55,299 bases of DNA, from positions 1 to 55,299 of IMG/VR virus record IMGVR_UViG_3300027822_000016; one strand, 5' to 3'. Of this stretch, positions 15,212-23,230 are shown in pieces. The DNA comes from a virus. The notes under the pieces were generated by a model that was not told where the DNA came from, searched no databases, and worked only from the letters and a program-made list of their open reading frames with translations. Position numbers and translations under genes: made by a program. Numbering within the stretch: the first letter of the stretch is position 1; every line of letters begins with the position of its first letter.

Positions 15212-17818
15212 ATGGCGAAATTTGCCCCTACAAAAGGGCACACAACCCCATCCCTGGAACTGCACTCTCTCACAAAAACCAACACAAAATGCACACTCAA
15301 CCCGAAAGACCTCCTGTACCTCTCCGCAACATACGCGGAAAAAATGCTCCAACAACCCAACGGAAAATCGGCAGGAAGACTCAACCTCATCCACCGACCG
15401 GGAAACCCCTGGGCAGACAGCAAGGACACAAAAAGGAGCATCTGCCTCTTTTGTGGAGAAGTCGGCTGCAAACACCCCTACCGCTCCTGGAAAGATTTTT
15501 CCTGGGGTTCAGCAGCTCAACTCCTCGATGAAGTATCCAGATTGTCGTCTGCCGCACTGATCCCAGACCCCTGGATCACCCTGCAAATAGCCATACGGTT
15601 GGACGGACTGACTGTTCTGGACTGCGACCCACGACACAATGGGCCAGCCACACCAGAGGAAGCATGGGCATGGCTGGAGGACCTAGGGGTGTCTCTCCCC
15701 AACTCAGCAAGAGATACTCTTATTGTGCGTACAGGAGGTGGTGGCCTGCACATCTATTTTTCCGGAGCCACAAATTTTACCTGGGGGGACAGAAAGAGGA
15801 ATGAGGCGGTTTCGGTATTGTCCGGTGGTGGGAGACAGGCGACAGCTCCATTTTCGTACCACAGTGCCGGGGCGTTCTACCTCCCGGTCAACTGGGAGGG
15901 TATTCCGCTGCTCTCACCGAACGACCTTTTGCAAGTGGCAGGCAAAATACAGCCTTTCCCGGAAGAGGCGTTCAGGAGTTATACATGTCCGTCAAGAAGA
16001 GACGTCCAGCAGGAATCGTCTCTCACACCTACCGCGAGTATCCCAGGGAGATTTTCACCTCCGCCAACTACTCCTACCTCAGTGTTGATTGATGGGGTGG
16101 AGATTCCGGGCGACTGGGCGGAACGTTCACGGACATTGACAGACGGCAGGAATAATTTTCTCACACGGGCAAAATTTGCCTTTGTCGTGAATTACAGACG
16201 GGATGACAAAGAGGCGAATCGTCTTATCCGTGTACTGAATGGTACGTTTCCTGATCCTCTGGAGGAAAAAGAATTACTGGAGTCTGTTTTACGGCCGATT
16301 CCGGCAGAGAAAATTGATCCAGCACAAAAAAAAATCTCCGGAGCACCTGAAATTTCTCTTGGGGATCTTCTTCGCCCGAGCATGGATGACGCCGGAAATG
16401 CTGAACGGTGGATTTTGGTCTCTCCCGACCATCTCTATGTCCCGTCCTGGGGATGGGTGTGCTGGAATGGAGGGGTTTGGGAGCGTTTGCCGATTGATCA
16501 GCCTCCTACCAGGGAGTACACACAGCGTGTTGCACGGTCCATGCAGACTATTGCAAGGGAGATGGTCGAGCACACACAAGGAGACGATGACGGGAGATCA
16601 GAGGCACTACAAAAATACGCATCCGGCCTTGGAATGGAAAAATCCATCCTCAAAGCCCTGAATCTCGCACGAGTCAGACCAAGAGGAGAAACAAAATACC
16701 CCTCGGATTTTGACAACGAGCACACCGCAGAAATCCTCAACACTCCAAACGAAATCGTCAACCTACGCACAGGGGAATCCTTGCCCCACAGTGCAGAGTA
16801 TTTGGTGACAAAACAGACAAGTGTGCCCAGAGAAGATGGCACCCCAACACTGTGGACGAATTGCCTGAACACATGGCAACCCGACAAAGAAGTACAACAT
16901 TTTTTGCAGATGCTGGTCGGTTCCGGCCTCACAGGAGTCCCCCTGGACAAATTCGTCATCAATTCGGGGGACGGGGCCAATGGAAAATCGGTTTTTTGGG
17001 GGGCCGTATCGCGAATCATGGGTAGTTACGCGGGGATTCTCCCAGAGGATCTCATCATCAAAAATCCTCATACAGACCGCGAGCGATGTGTTGTGGAGAT
17101 TTCCGGGGTCAGACTTGCTGTTGCCAGTGAGCTGGCAAATGCTGCACAGATGAACGAATCGATGGTCAAACTCCTCACGGGAGGTGAAAGGCTGAAAGCA
17201 CGCCAGTTGTACAGGGAGTCATTCGACGTGACTCCCACGGGAACAATGGTCCTCCATACAAATGCTGAGCCGACTGTGCAAGGGACAGATCATGGCATCT
17301 GGAGAAGAATTTTGTACGTTCTTTGGGATGTACAAATCCCGGAGGGGGGGCAGGATAAACACCTTCTGCAAAAACTTGTATCCGATGAAGGGGGCCGGAT
17401 TCTCTCCTGGGCAGTGGAGGGGGCAAAGATGTTTTTGGAGAATGGGAGTGAGCTTGTTGTCCCGTCTTGTATGGAGTTGGTGAAAAAGGACCGCCAGGGT
17501 GCGTTTGACACGACTGCAGATTTTTTTCAGGAGTATTGTGTATTCGACGATGATAGTTCTATCGGCAAAGGTGATCTGTACAAAAAATATACGGAAATAA
17601 TGCGGCGTAACTTGCCGATTGAGCCACTGGTATCAAAAATTGCTCTGGGGAAAAGGTTGGAAGCTTACGCCAAGGCGAATGATTTTTCTGTGCGCGACGT
17701 GAGAGACAAAAAGAAGCGTATGTGGCAGGGCGTCGGCATACAGGCACAGAATATGCAAACTGCTTCATCCCCTTGGCAGGAGCAAAACACAAATGCTGCT
17801 CCACGTCCTTGGCAGTAG
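15212..17818 (+). CDS. bifunctional primase-polymerase / D5-type helicase
   Basis: The 868-residue protein joins an archaeo-eukaryotic primase-polymerase domain to a superfamily 3 helicase. The primase part shows the acidic pair in DGLTVLDCDPRHNG (near 133) and the RTGGGGLHIYFSG histidine motif (near 175). A D5 N-terminal-like region lies around 500. The helicase has Walker A SGDGANGKSVFW near 586, VRLAVASELANAA and GGERLKARQLY, then HTNAEPTV. It should prime and unwind phage or plasmid DNA at the origin. ATG 15212 is preferred, but a GTG at 15170 is in frame and neither has a strong ribosome binding site. Confidence 0.88.
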   Translation: MAKFAPTKGHTTPSLELHSLTKTNTKCTLNPKDLLYLSATYAEKMLQQPNGKSAGRLNLIHRPGNPWADSKDTKRSICLFCGEVGCKHPYRSWKDFSWGSAAQLLDEVSRLSSAALIPDPWITLQIAIRLDGLTVLDCDPRHNGPATPEEAWAWLEDLGVSLPNSARDTLIVRTGGGGLHIYFSGATNFTWGDRKRNEAVSVLSGGGRQATAPFSYHSAGAFYLPVNWEGIPLLSPNDLLQVAGKIQPFPEEAFRSYTCPSRRDVQQESSLTPTASIPGRFSPPPTTPTSVLIDGVEIPGDWAERSRTLTDGRNNFLTRAKFAFVVNYRRDDKEANRLIRVLNGTFPDPLEEKELLESVLRPIPAEKIDPAQKKISGAPEISLGDLLRPSMDDAGNAERWILVSPDHLYVPSWGWVCWNGGVWERLPIDQPPTREYTQRVARSMQTIAREMVEHTQGDDDGRSEALQKYASGLGMEKSILKALNLARVRPRGETKYPSDFDNEHTAEILNTPNEIVNLRTGESLPHSAEYLVTKQTSVPREDGTPTLWTNCLNTWQPDKEVQHFLQMLVGSGLTGVPLDKFVINSGDGANGKSVFWGAVSRIMGSYAGILPEDLIIKNPHTDRERCVVEISGVRLAVASELANAAQMNESMVKLLTGGERLKARQLYRESFDVTPTGTMVLHTNAEPTVQGTDHGIWRRILYVLWDVQIPEGGQDKHLLQKLVSDEGGRILSWAVEGAKMFLENGSELVVPSCMELVKKDRQGAFDTTADFFQEYCVFDDDSSIGKGDLYKKYTEIMRRNLPIEPLVSKIALGKRLEAYAKANDFSVRDVRDKKKRMWQGVGIQAQNMQTASSPWQEQNTNAAPRPWQ

Positions 17819-17835
17819 ACGATTTTGAACAGACG

Positions 17836-17867
17836 GGGCCGGACAGAAGGAAAAAACTGTCCGGCCC
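17836..17867 (+). terminator. hairpin terminator after primase-helicase
   Basis: An 11-bp stem GGGCCGGACAG/CTGTCCGGCCC with a 10-base loop starts 17 bases after the stop and is followed by TGTATTTTG. Confidence 0.75.
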
Positions 17868-17961
17868 TGTATTTTGGGCCAATCTCCCGCTTACGATAAA
17901 GACCCGCGATCAGCATACTCTATGCTCCTCCTGGAAAAGACCGCGATGCCGCAGGAGGAAC

Positions 17962-18765
17962 ATGGAGCCACCAGGAAATCCGAGTCCCGCAGTGATCACC
18001 GATGCGATGTGGAACTTTTGGCTAGGGCTGAAAAGTCTTGAGCCGAACAGTCTTCTGTCGGGTATTTATGCCGCGAAGCCTGGTTATCACAATACCAGGA
18101 GGGGGAATCGTCCGGGTGATTACAGTGTCCGGGATGCTGTTGACACGGAAGGTCCTGCAGACAAATCGGCAGCGATTGACTGGACTTTTCCGGATGCCCA
18201 GCGTGGGGATTATCGCACGATACGGATATATGGTGTGCGGGTGGAGAAGGCTTTTGAGACGGATGATCCTCGGATGTGGGCGGTGCGTGAGGCACTGGGG
18301 CAGAGTGATTCTGATGAGGTCGCGGAGGGGTACGATTTTCGCACCAGGAGGACGAGGACGCCGTCAAAGTCTCATGTGTGGCATTGGCATTTTTCGTTCA
18401 ACAGACGTGACGTGGAAGACCCCAAAGGGTACAAAGACTGTCTTTCTGTCCTGTCCGGGGAGTCTTTGGAGGAGTGGAAAAAGAAGAATTCTCCTGAAAC
18501 ACCCCTAGATGCCGTTTTAACGCTCGACACTCTACTAGGCGACAACTATGCCACTGGATACGAGTTACGTACTGTGGGGCACGTTTTGGCGGACCTTTCC
18601 AACCTGCGAGACGGCCTACTCCGAAAACCTCTGGAAAAAATGGACCACAACGGCGAACCCTTTTGGCCTGAAGAGTCCGTTATAGGACTACTTGTACGAT
18701 TCCTCCAACGGGAAATGCAGCCAGACTGCCAACCAAAAAGAAAAGGGAAGCCAGATGTGGAATAA
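17962..18765 (+). CDS. endolysin, M15-like zinc peptidase
   Basis: The start at 17962 is set by AGGAGG at 17953-17958; the frame is open further upstream but without a binding site. The 267-residue protein contains YHNTRRGNRPGDYSVRDA, SAAIDWTFPDAQ and SHVWHWHFSF around residues 55-155. The His/Asp arrangement is that of a family of peptidases (D-Ala-D-Ala carboxypeptidase-like) widespread as lysis enzymes in actinobacterial phages. The C-terminal hundred residues may bind the wall. No signal peptide is seen; release would depend on the holin that overlaps its end. Confidence 0.7.
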   Translation: MEPPGNPSPAVITDAMWNFWLGLKSLEPNSLLSGIYAAKPGYHNTRRGNRPGDYSVRDAVDTEGPADKSAAIDWTFPDAQRGDYRTIRIYGVRVEKAFETDDPRMWAVREALGQSDSDEVAEGYDFRTRRTRTPSKSHVWHWHFSFNRRDVEDPKGYKDCLSVLSGESLEEWKKKNSPETPLDAVLTLDTLLGDNYATGYELRTVGHVLADLSNLRDGLLRKPLEKMDHNGEPFWPEESVIGLLVRFLQREMQPDCQPKRKGKPDVE

Positions 18766-18976
18766 AGCTTTTTTTATTGACCTCGCCGAACGAGTCGTTG
18801 CAACTGCAGCGCAAGCAGCTGTCGCGATCATCGGCACCTACACGTTACTCAGCGATATCGACTGGGCGATCGTCCTCGGCACTACAGGGATCGCCGCGCT
18901 CACTGCCCTGCTGAAGGGATTCGTCGGTCTGCAGACAGGTGATCGCCGAAGTGCAGGAATTTTCGTCCGTAGATAG
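18755..18976 (+). CDS. holin
   Basis: The ATG at 18755 (MWNKAFFIDLAERVV) overlaps the end of the lysin gene by 11 nt and follows GGGAAG. The 73-residue protein has two predicted membrane segments (about 12-30 and 36-52) and a short polar tail LQTGDRRSAG. Size, position after the lysin and the ERVVATAAQAAVAIIG helix match small actinophage holins. It would permeabilise the membrane and time lysis. Confidence 0.85.
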   Translation: MWNKAFFIDLAERVVATAAQAAVAIIGTYTLLSDIDWAIVLGTTGIAALTALLKGFVGLQTGDRRSAGIFVRR

Positions 18977-18980
18977 GAAA

Positions 18981-19019
18981 GCAAAAGCCGGGTAGCACTA
19001 GAGTCTACCCGGCTTTTGC
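18981..19019 (+). terminator. strong terminator after holin
   Basis: A 15-bp perfect stem (GCAAAAGCCGGGTAG and its complement) with a nine-base loop begins five bases after the holin stop. The A-rich and T-rich arms suit termination in both directions. Confidence 0.85.
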
Positions 19020-19162
19020 GGTGAGGGACGTGTGGGTGGCATTGCGTACTCTCGTCCTGGGGGGAAAATCGGAAAGAGCACTATCCCTCGCACGTAGTTC
19101 TCGCGCCACACGGGCCGCAAGTCACAACCACTCTCTCATCCCATAGGGCCGGGAGAACTACG

Positions 19163-19204
19163 ATAGCCAATAGCGGGCAACTCGTACTGCCCGCTATTGG
19201 CTAT
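19163..19204. repeat. 17-bp perfect inverted repeat
   Basis: The arms at 19163-19179 and 19188-19204 are separated by eight bases. It lacks a flanking T-run, so it may be a backup terminator, an RNA-stabilising hairpin or a protein site. Confidence 0.6.
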
Positions 19205-19215
19205 GGCTGTAAAAA

Positions 19216-19247
19216 AGAACCACTGCTACAAATATAGCAGTGGTTCT
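19216..19247 (-). terminator. terminator of the nuclease operon
   Basis: A 13-bp perfect stem with a six-base loop is followed on the minus strand by TTTTTT. It lies about 40 bases beyond the stop at 19287. Confidence 0.85.
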
Positions 19248-19286
19248 GTTCAATCACAAGGACAAATGCTGTGTAAGCCGTAAATG

Positions 19287-19997
19287 TTAGCCGATGTCCC
19301 CCCAGGCAGGGGGACTGTTGTCCGTGTGCTCCTGTGGGACATGTGACTGGGAGTACGGACTTACGACTTGCATCGGAGACTCTTTCGGCTGTCTCGCAAA
19401 GGACTGTCCTCCCGTACTGTTCCCAGGGACTTCAGGGTCGACAAAAGTGCCTTCATTTGTTGGTGGACGGCCTTCAAATGGCATCTCTCCTCCCAGTGTC
19501 TCGGGGAGGTGGAACCAGTTTGATTCTTTCATTTGTTCCCAAAGCGCAAAACAGTTTTCCAGCAGGAGTTTTATTTCGTCGGATGCGTCGTCGTAGTCGG
19601 GGAGGTGGACTCCCCATGCGAGCGTGCCACGTGAAGTTTCGGCCTTTCGCAGGATACCGGCGAGAGGGGTCCACTTGTCGACACCGTCGGTGGGGACAGT
19701 TGCGTGTTTCGCTCGTAGGTCTCGGCGGATGAGTGCCTGGATGATGGACTGATTCGGCCATATTTCGCAGCTGTCCAGGTCAGGGTATGCTTTTGTCGGG
19801 TTTTTTGCGGATGTGCAGAACACGGCGTCGGCGATGACTGCATCCACTTCTTTCGTTCGTGTGGGGTCGGGGCCGAATTTGTCGGGGATGATGATGGTTT
19901 TCATGCGCCGTGGGACGAGGAAGAGAAAACGTCTGTTGTTTGGTTTTGAGACGATTGGGTCTTCCGGCCATGATGTTGCTTCGACTGCCGTAAACAT
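19287..19997 (-). CDS. unknown protein paired with RecB-like nuclease
   Basis: A 236-residue protein beginning MFTAVEATSWPEDPIV. The N-terminal half has beta strands (RRFLFLVPRRMKTIIIP), a middle part with a basic helix (IIQALIRRDLRAKHA) and a Pro/Gly/Ser-rich tail after residue 175, a layout seen in single-strand-binding or recombination accessory proteins; no family was recognised. It lies 47 nt after the nuclease gene and has its own promoter inside the end of that gene. A replication or recombination role is suggested only by context. Confidence 0.6.
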   Translation of the reverse strand: MFTAVEATSWPEDPIVSKPNNRRFLFLVPRRMKTIIIPDKFGPDPTRTKEVDAVIADAVFCTSAKNPTKAYPDLDSCEIWPNQSIIQALIRRDLRAKHATVPTDGVDKWTPLAGILRKAETSRGTLAWGVHLPDYDDASDEIKLLLENCFALWEQMKESNWFHLPETLGGEMPFEGRPPTNEGTFVDPEVPGNSTGGQSFARQPKESPMQVVSPYSQSHVPQEHTDNSPPAWGDIG

Positions 19998-20042
19998 TCT
20001 TGACTTCTCTTTCTGTCTGGATATGATCCTGTAATAAACTTT

Positions 20043-20072
20043 ATTATAGACTGTTATCTGCGTTCAAGTCAA
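20043..20072 (-). promoter_or_regulatory. sigma70-type promoter for 19287-19997
   Basis: On the minus strand TTGACT and TATAAT are separated by 18 bases. The elements lie in the last codons of the nuclease gene. Confidence 0.7.
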
Positions 20073-20871
20073 TTATTTGCTTGTAAATATTCACTGCTTT
20101 CACCCCGTATCCGTAGGGCACTTTCAGCGCTTGACACGTATCTCCGCCACGAGGCAGGTGGAAAATAATACCGTACCCATCCTCCCCACAAATGATGCCC
20201 TCAGGCATCGGCTCGTACCACTCTGTTGCCGGATTGTACGTGTAATCCGCACTCGCATAGAGGTAGAGCTGGGGGGAAAAACCCTTCACCGCATACGGTG
20301 CGACACTGCCGGTTTTTATATCCGCGATGACGTGTGTGCCGTCTGCCAGTCGTAAACACATGTCATAACGTCCTGCGACATTGTATTTGGTGTTGACGAT
20401 CACTCGTTCGGTGAGTTCCACAGGGTTTTTTGATCCTGTGAGGAGGACAATCTCCTGGCGGAGTCCTTTGAGTTGTGATTGCATTCCGGGAGTGAGGGAG
20501 GCAAATTTTGCTCCGGAAAGTCTTCCTGTGATGAATTCTTCGACGATTGCGTGTACTTCTGTGCCGTAACTTGCGGCGTTATTTCCTCCACCGGTAAGGA
20601 ATGCTTTTGAGAATATGTCGTTCAGTCGGCTGTTTATTTCTTTTTTTGGGAGGTCGTGAGAGCGTACTTCGGTGATTTTGCGTGCGAAATATTCGGGGTC
20701 CAGGCTGATCCCGAGGAGGGCGATACGTTGTATCCATTCGTTGAGGGCGGGTTTGTCGAGCATGCCGCAAAAACTTGAGACTCGAAGGAGTTCGAGTTTT
20801 TGTTCAACTCCTTCGATGGGGAGAGTGACGATGTATTTGTTTTGTTTGTTGAGGTACGGTGGCCTTTTCAT
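20044..20871 (-). CDS. Cas4/RecB-type PD-(D/E)XK exonuclease
   Basis: The 275-residue protein carries the nuclease core: ASYGTEVHAIVEEF near residue 108 with the conserved His, AGRYDMCLRL near 172 and VIADIKTG near 184, followed by a Gln in SPQLYLYA. The same motif order occurs in Cas4/RecB-like nucleases encoded in actinophage replication blocks. It probably processes DNA ends in recombination or replication. No cysteine cluster typical of Cas4 iron-sulfur centres was seen. Downstream is an unknown protein likely to work with it. Confidence 0.8.
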   Translation of the reverse strand: MKRPPYLNKQNKYIVTLPIEGVEQKLELLRVSSFCGMLDKPALNEWIQRIALLGISLDPEYFARKITEVRSHDLPKKEINSRLNDIFSKAFLTGGGNNAASYGTEVHAIVEEFITGRLSGAKFASLTPGMQSQLKGLRQEIVLLTGSKNPVELTERVIVNTKYNVAGRYDMCLRLADGTHVIADIKTGSVAPYAVKGFSPQLYLYASADYTYNPATEWYEPMPEGIICGEDGYGIIFHLPRGGDTCQALKVPYGYGVKAVNIYKQIIDLNADNSL

Positions 20872-20913
20872 TCTTCATCTCTGTTTCTTTTTGTTGACCA
20901 ACGATGTGTCTTT

Positions 20914-20943
20914 ATTGTAACACAATGATTTAGACTACGTCAA
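20914..20943 (-). promoter_or_regulatory. sigma70-type promoter for the nuclease gene
   Basis: TTGACG and TACAAT are separated by 18 bases. The -35 box is formed by the last codons of the upstream gene. Confidence 0.65.
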
Positions 20944-21289
20944 TATCTTGACGCTCTCTGGCAAGTTTTTGCTTCCCCGCATACTGGACTCCCACATACA
21001 CTCTCCACCGTAAAAGCTTCTCCACATCCCAGAGAGGTGGCCTCCTCCCGTCTCTCGTGACAACTGGGAGCGGAAATGATGTCGGTTGTTGTCGAATTTG
21101 ACGTGTGCGCAGACTGTTGATTGTGTTTTGTGCCACAGGATATGGGGTGCCGTGCTCATCGAGTTTCCGCGCTATGTCTCCCAGGGCTACCAAAGAGAGG
21201 TTTGCTGTTGCGAAAACTGCGCGTCGGCTCTCTTCTTTGGCTTGATTTTCCGGGGTGTCGTACTCTTCATCCATATACATGCAATTCAC
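20930..21289 (-). CDS. small DNA-binding protein, helix-turn-helix candidate
   Basis: A 119-residue protein with VALGDIARKLDEHGTPYPVA followed by NTINSLRTRQIRQ (about residues 34-65), a pattern like an excisionase or MerR-type helix-turn-helix. The basic C-terminus includes VEKLLRWRVYVGVQYAGKQK. It starts at GTG 21289 with weak GAAG ahead; ATG 21274 is an alternative. Only eight bases separate the start from a 24-bp hairpin, so the gene may rely on read-through of it. Confidence 0.6.
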   Translation of the reverse strand: MNCMYMDEEYDTPENQAKEESRRAVFATANLSLVALGDIARKLDEHGTPYPVAQNTINSLRTRQIRQQPTSFPLPVVTRDGRRPPLWDVEKLLRWRVYVGVQYAGKQKLARERQDIDVV

Positions 21290-21296
21290 CGCTTCA

Positions 21297-21355
21297 CGAA
21301 AAGAAAAAGAAATCTGTTACTGCCTACAACGGTAACAGATTTCTTTTTCTTTTCG
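21297..21355 (-). terminator. 24-bp perfect hairpin upstream of DNA-binding gene
   Basis: Arms 21297-21320 and 21332-21355 are fully complementary. They are rich in A and T and could terminate in both directions or attenuate the gene at 20930-21289. Confidence 0.65.
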
Positions 21356-21371
21356 TCTTATGCGTGTCGGA

Positions 21372-21414
21372 GACAGGTACAGCCAGAGAGAAAAAATCCC
21401 TGGCTGTACCTGTC
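21372..21414 (-). terminator. hairpin just after 21420-21770
   Basis: A 15-bp stem (21372-21386 with 21400-21414) starts six bases beyond the stop at 21420. The TTTTTT run is in the loop rather than after the stem. Confidence 0.5.
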
Positions 21415-21419
21415 GTGTG

Positions 21420-21770
21420 TCATGGAGCGAGGAATTGTATTGCCGGGCACTCCTCCCCGACCTTGCGTCGTAGTCTCTCGACGTGCCTTTGATGTTGCTT
21501 GCCGTGCTTCTCACACAGGTGGATGGCAAATTCGTTCGTTTTGTCGCCGTATGGGTAGATGCAGGGCACTTCGACGGTGCTTGTTCGTGCCTTCTTGCAC
21601 TCTCCGATCGAGCATGTATCCGAGTATACCTCTCTTAGCGTGTACAATTCTGCTTCGCTTTTTATAGCCTCACAATACACCCCGAAGTGTTTTGAAAGGA
21701 TGTCGATAGATCCCGTGTCGAGGTCTCCTGTTGAGGAGAAGGCGTGAGTGAAAAATTCCCAGAATTCCAT
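21420..21770 (-). CDS. MEFWE-family small cysteine protein
   Basis: This 116-residue protein begins MEFWEFFTHAFSS, like its neighbour at 21819-22124. Both share an acidic DTGSIDILSKHFGV-type helix, a Cys pair (CSIGECKKA here) and a C-terminal Cys-X2-His (HLCEKHGKQH). A similar layout occurs at 33761-34237. The cysteines and histidines suggest a bound metal. Function is unknown; it lies in a small-gene operon behind the repressor-like gene. Confidence 0.6.
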   Translation of the reverse strand: MEFWEFFTHAFSSTGDLDTGSIDILSKHFGVYCEAIKSEAELYTLREVYSDTCSIGECKKARTSTVEVPCIYPYGDKTNEFAIHLCEKHGKQHQRHVERLRRKVGEECPAIQFLAP

Positions 21771-21818
21771 TTTCTTTTCTCTCTTTCTTTTTGTTTCGTG
21801 AAGTTCGCTGGACGTGTC

Positions 21819-22124
21819 TTACAGGTTTCCCAGGTGTTCCAAGCATTCGTTGTAGTGTTTGGCGCATAGAGTGGCGACAAGTTTAATTTTGGATTCTTTT
21901 TTCGAGAGTATGTGCTTCGCTTTAAAAGCGTGGTCCCCGTGGTCGACACATCCTGTGAATGCACATATGGACAAAAAAGTATTTCCAGATGTACCAAATT
22001 CTGCTTCGTGTTTTATGTGCTCCGCAGGCACCTCGAAGTACTCTGCGATGCGGCTGGCAACCGTGTCGTCAATCTCCCCCGTAGGAGGAGAAAATGTCTG
22101 GGCGAGAATTTCCCAGAATTCCAT
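21819..22124 (-). CDS. MEFWE-family small cysteine protein
   Basis: The start at 22124 (MEFWEILAQTFSPPTG) is chosen because it aligns with the paralog at 21770 and follows the stop of the HTH gene by one base. The 101-residue product has VASRIAEYFEVPAEHIKHEA, CAFTGC and LCAKHYNECLEHL. The CX4C and CX2H pairs probably bind zinc. Tandem copies indicate local duplication; function is unknown. Confidence 0.65.
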   Translation of the reverse strand: MEFWEILAQTFSPPTGEIDDTVASRIAEYFEVPAEHIKHEAEFGTSGNTFLSICAFTGCVDHGDHAFKAKHILSKKESKIKLVATLCAKHYNECLEHLGNL

Positions 22125-22125
22125 T

Positions 22126-22524
22126 TTATTTTTCCTCTTTCCCTGTTTTTTTGTTTGGCCGGAAATCTTGCAACAGGATGACGTAGCCTGTTGCTGGTGG
22201 CAGTGGGTGTGACCCAAAGTACATGAGCAGTTCGCTGAGATTGAGATTGAGACTCCTGGCGAGCATCTGCATGTACCACGATTTTGGGGCGCAGCGCCCG
22301 TGCACCCATGAACTCATGGCTGCTCTACTGGCCCCGGATAGATCTGCGACGTTAATACCCATGAGTCCGTAGTATTCCGTGAGTTTCGCATAGTCGATGC
22401 GGGTATTGTGTTTTTCTCCGCTGTGGGGCGGTGGGGGCAGGGTGGGTACTTTCGGCAAGAGTTTGCGGTCTTGGCCGAGAAGATTTTCTATTGCGATTTC
22501 GGGTTCTTCTTTTTGGCTGTCCAT
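22126..22524 (-). CDS. XRE-like helix-turn-helix regulator
   Basis: The 132-residue protein has a Cro/C1-like DNA-binding region at about 45-105: YYGLMGINVADLSGASRAAM then SSWVHGRCAPKSWYMQMLAR and LNLNLSELLMYFG. The N-terminus is polar with a proline run. It is the first gene behind a consensus promoter and could repress early phage promoters, which are shared by many nearby genes. Repressor function is inferred. Confidence 0.7.
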   Translation of the reverse strand: MDSQKEEPEIAIENLLGQDRKLLPKVPTLPPPPHSGEKHNTRIDYAKLTEYYGLMGINVADLSGASRAAMSSWVHGRCAPKSWYMQMLARSLNLNLSELLMYFGSHPLPPATGYVILLQDFRPNKKTGKEEK

Positions 22525-22554
22525 TTGTCCGTCTCTCCATTTGTTTACGACTGT

Positions 22555-22583
22555 ATTTTATCGGGTCCAACACTTCTTGTCAA
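22555..22583 (-). promoter_or_regulatory. consensus promoter, copy 1
   Basis: TTGACA, 17 bases, TAAAAT on the minus strand. The spacer ends in GGACCCGA, shared with the next copy. It drives the HTH gene. Confidence 0.85.
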
Positions 22584-22604
22584 CAGAAGAGAACAATAGA
22601 CTCG

Positions 22605-22637
22605 AAGAAAAACCCACTTTTCGTGGGTTTTTCTTCG
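22605..22637 (-). terminator. terminator after 22640-22819
   Basis: A 14-bp A/T-rich stem (GAAGAAAAACCCAC with its complement) and a five-base loop just beyond the stop. Confidence 0.75.
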
Positions 22638-22639
22638 CC

Positions 22640-22819
22640 CTACTCCCCGTCTAGCCCCCTGCACCACCTGTACCAGTCCGCGTTCCTCGACGCTTCCTCA
22701 ACACGACCAATGAACTCTTGGCGATCCTGTTCTGACATGTTTTCCAGTCTGGCTTGGGTTTTCGCTGCACGAGCGTCATATTCTTCTCTTGTCAAGATGT
22801 CGTCGTTCTCTTCTGGCAT
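22640..22819 (-). CDS. 59-residue acidic protein
   Basis: The frame from ATG 22819 to TAG at 22640 encodes a protein beginning MPEENDDILTREEYDARAAK and ending in WYRWCRGLDGE. It lies exactly between a consensus promoter and a terminator, with GGGAGA about ten bases before the start. It is predicted helical and highly charged. No family was recognised. Confidence 0.65.
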   Translation of the reverse strand: MPEENDDILTREEYDARAAKTQARLENMSEQDRQEFIGRVEEASRNADWYRWCRGLDGE

Positions 22820-22850
22820 TTGGTCTGTCTCCCTATTTGCTTATGTATGT

Positions 22851-22879
22851 ATTTTATCGGGTCCAACACTTTTTGTCAA
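22851..22879 (-). promoter_or_regulatory. consensus promoter, copy 2
   Basis: TTGACA, 17 bases, TAAAAT upstream of the 59-residue gene. Confidence 0.85.
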
Positions 22880-22905
22880 CAAAAGAGGACAACAAACACA
22901 AAAAA

Positions 22906-23041
22906 GAGCGAGAACCTGTTGAAGAGGTTCTCGCTCAGTACGGGCAGTAAAGGCAACTCACCGCCCTAGATCCTAAATTCTGGAGTGAGGACCCTATTCA
23001 GATAGTCCTCGCCCAGCATCCAATCACTAAATTCATTACTG
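22906..23041 (-). ncRNA. candidate small RNA 1 (about 135 nt)
   Basis: A promoter with -10 TAGAAT (23048-23053, extended by TGC) and weak -35 TGGCCG leads after about 110 bases into a 12-bp terminator stem at 22906-22936 followed by TTTTT. Inside are a hairpin with GAGGACTAT and ATAGGGTCCTC arms and another GGGC/GCCC stem. No reading frame over 15 codons with a binding site was seen. It is the first of four similar cassettes. Confidence 0.6.
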
Positions 23042-23107
23042 TCTTAAATTCTAGCACGACCTGCCCGAGACGGCCACAAAAAAAATGTTCCGGCAGACAT
23101 AAAAAAA

Positions 23108-23166
23108 GGGCAAGGACTTGTACAAGAAGTCCTTGCCCCGTGTGGAGTCAGTAAACGTATTTACTG
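23108..23166 (-). ncRNA. candidate small RNA 2 (about 60 nt)
   Basis: The -10 TAAAAT at 23173-23178 (extended TGC, -35 TGGCCG) is followed within about 40 bases by a 12-bp stem at 23108-23138 and seven T residues. Almost the whole transcript would be terminator, so it may be a decoy, a leader remnant or a very short RNA. Promoter and flanks are near-copies of cassette 1. Confidence 0.55.
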
Positions 23167-23230
23167 TCTTAAATTTTAGCACGATCTGCCAAAGACGGCC
23201 ACAAAAAATATTCCGGCGGACATAAAAAAA

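Larger units (their letters stand above)
19020..19286. other. gene-free convergent region with nested inverted repeats
   Basis: No gene was found between the holin terminator and the leftward gene ending at 19287. It contains a 9-bp inverted repeat GTAGTTCTC/GAGAACTAC at 19094-19102 and 19153-19161, a 17-bp perfect inverted repeat at 19163-19179/19188-19204, and a terminator at 19216-19247. The first repeat encloses GC-rich sequence that could fold as a structured RNA; nothing else supports a transcript. Confidence 0.5.
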
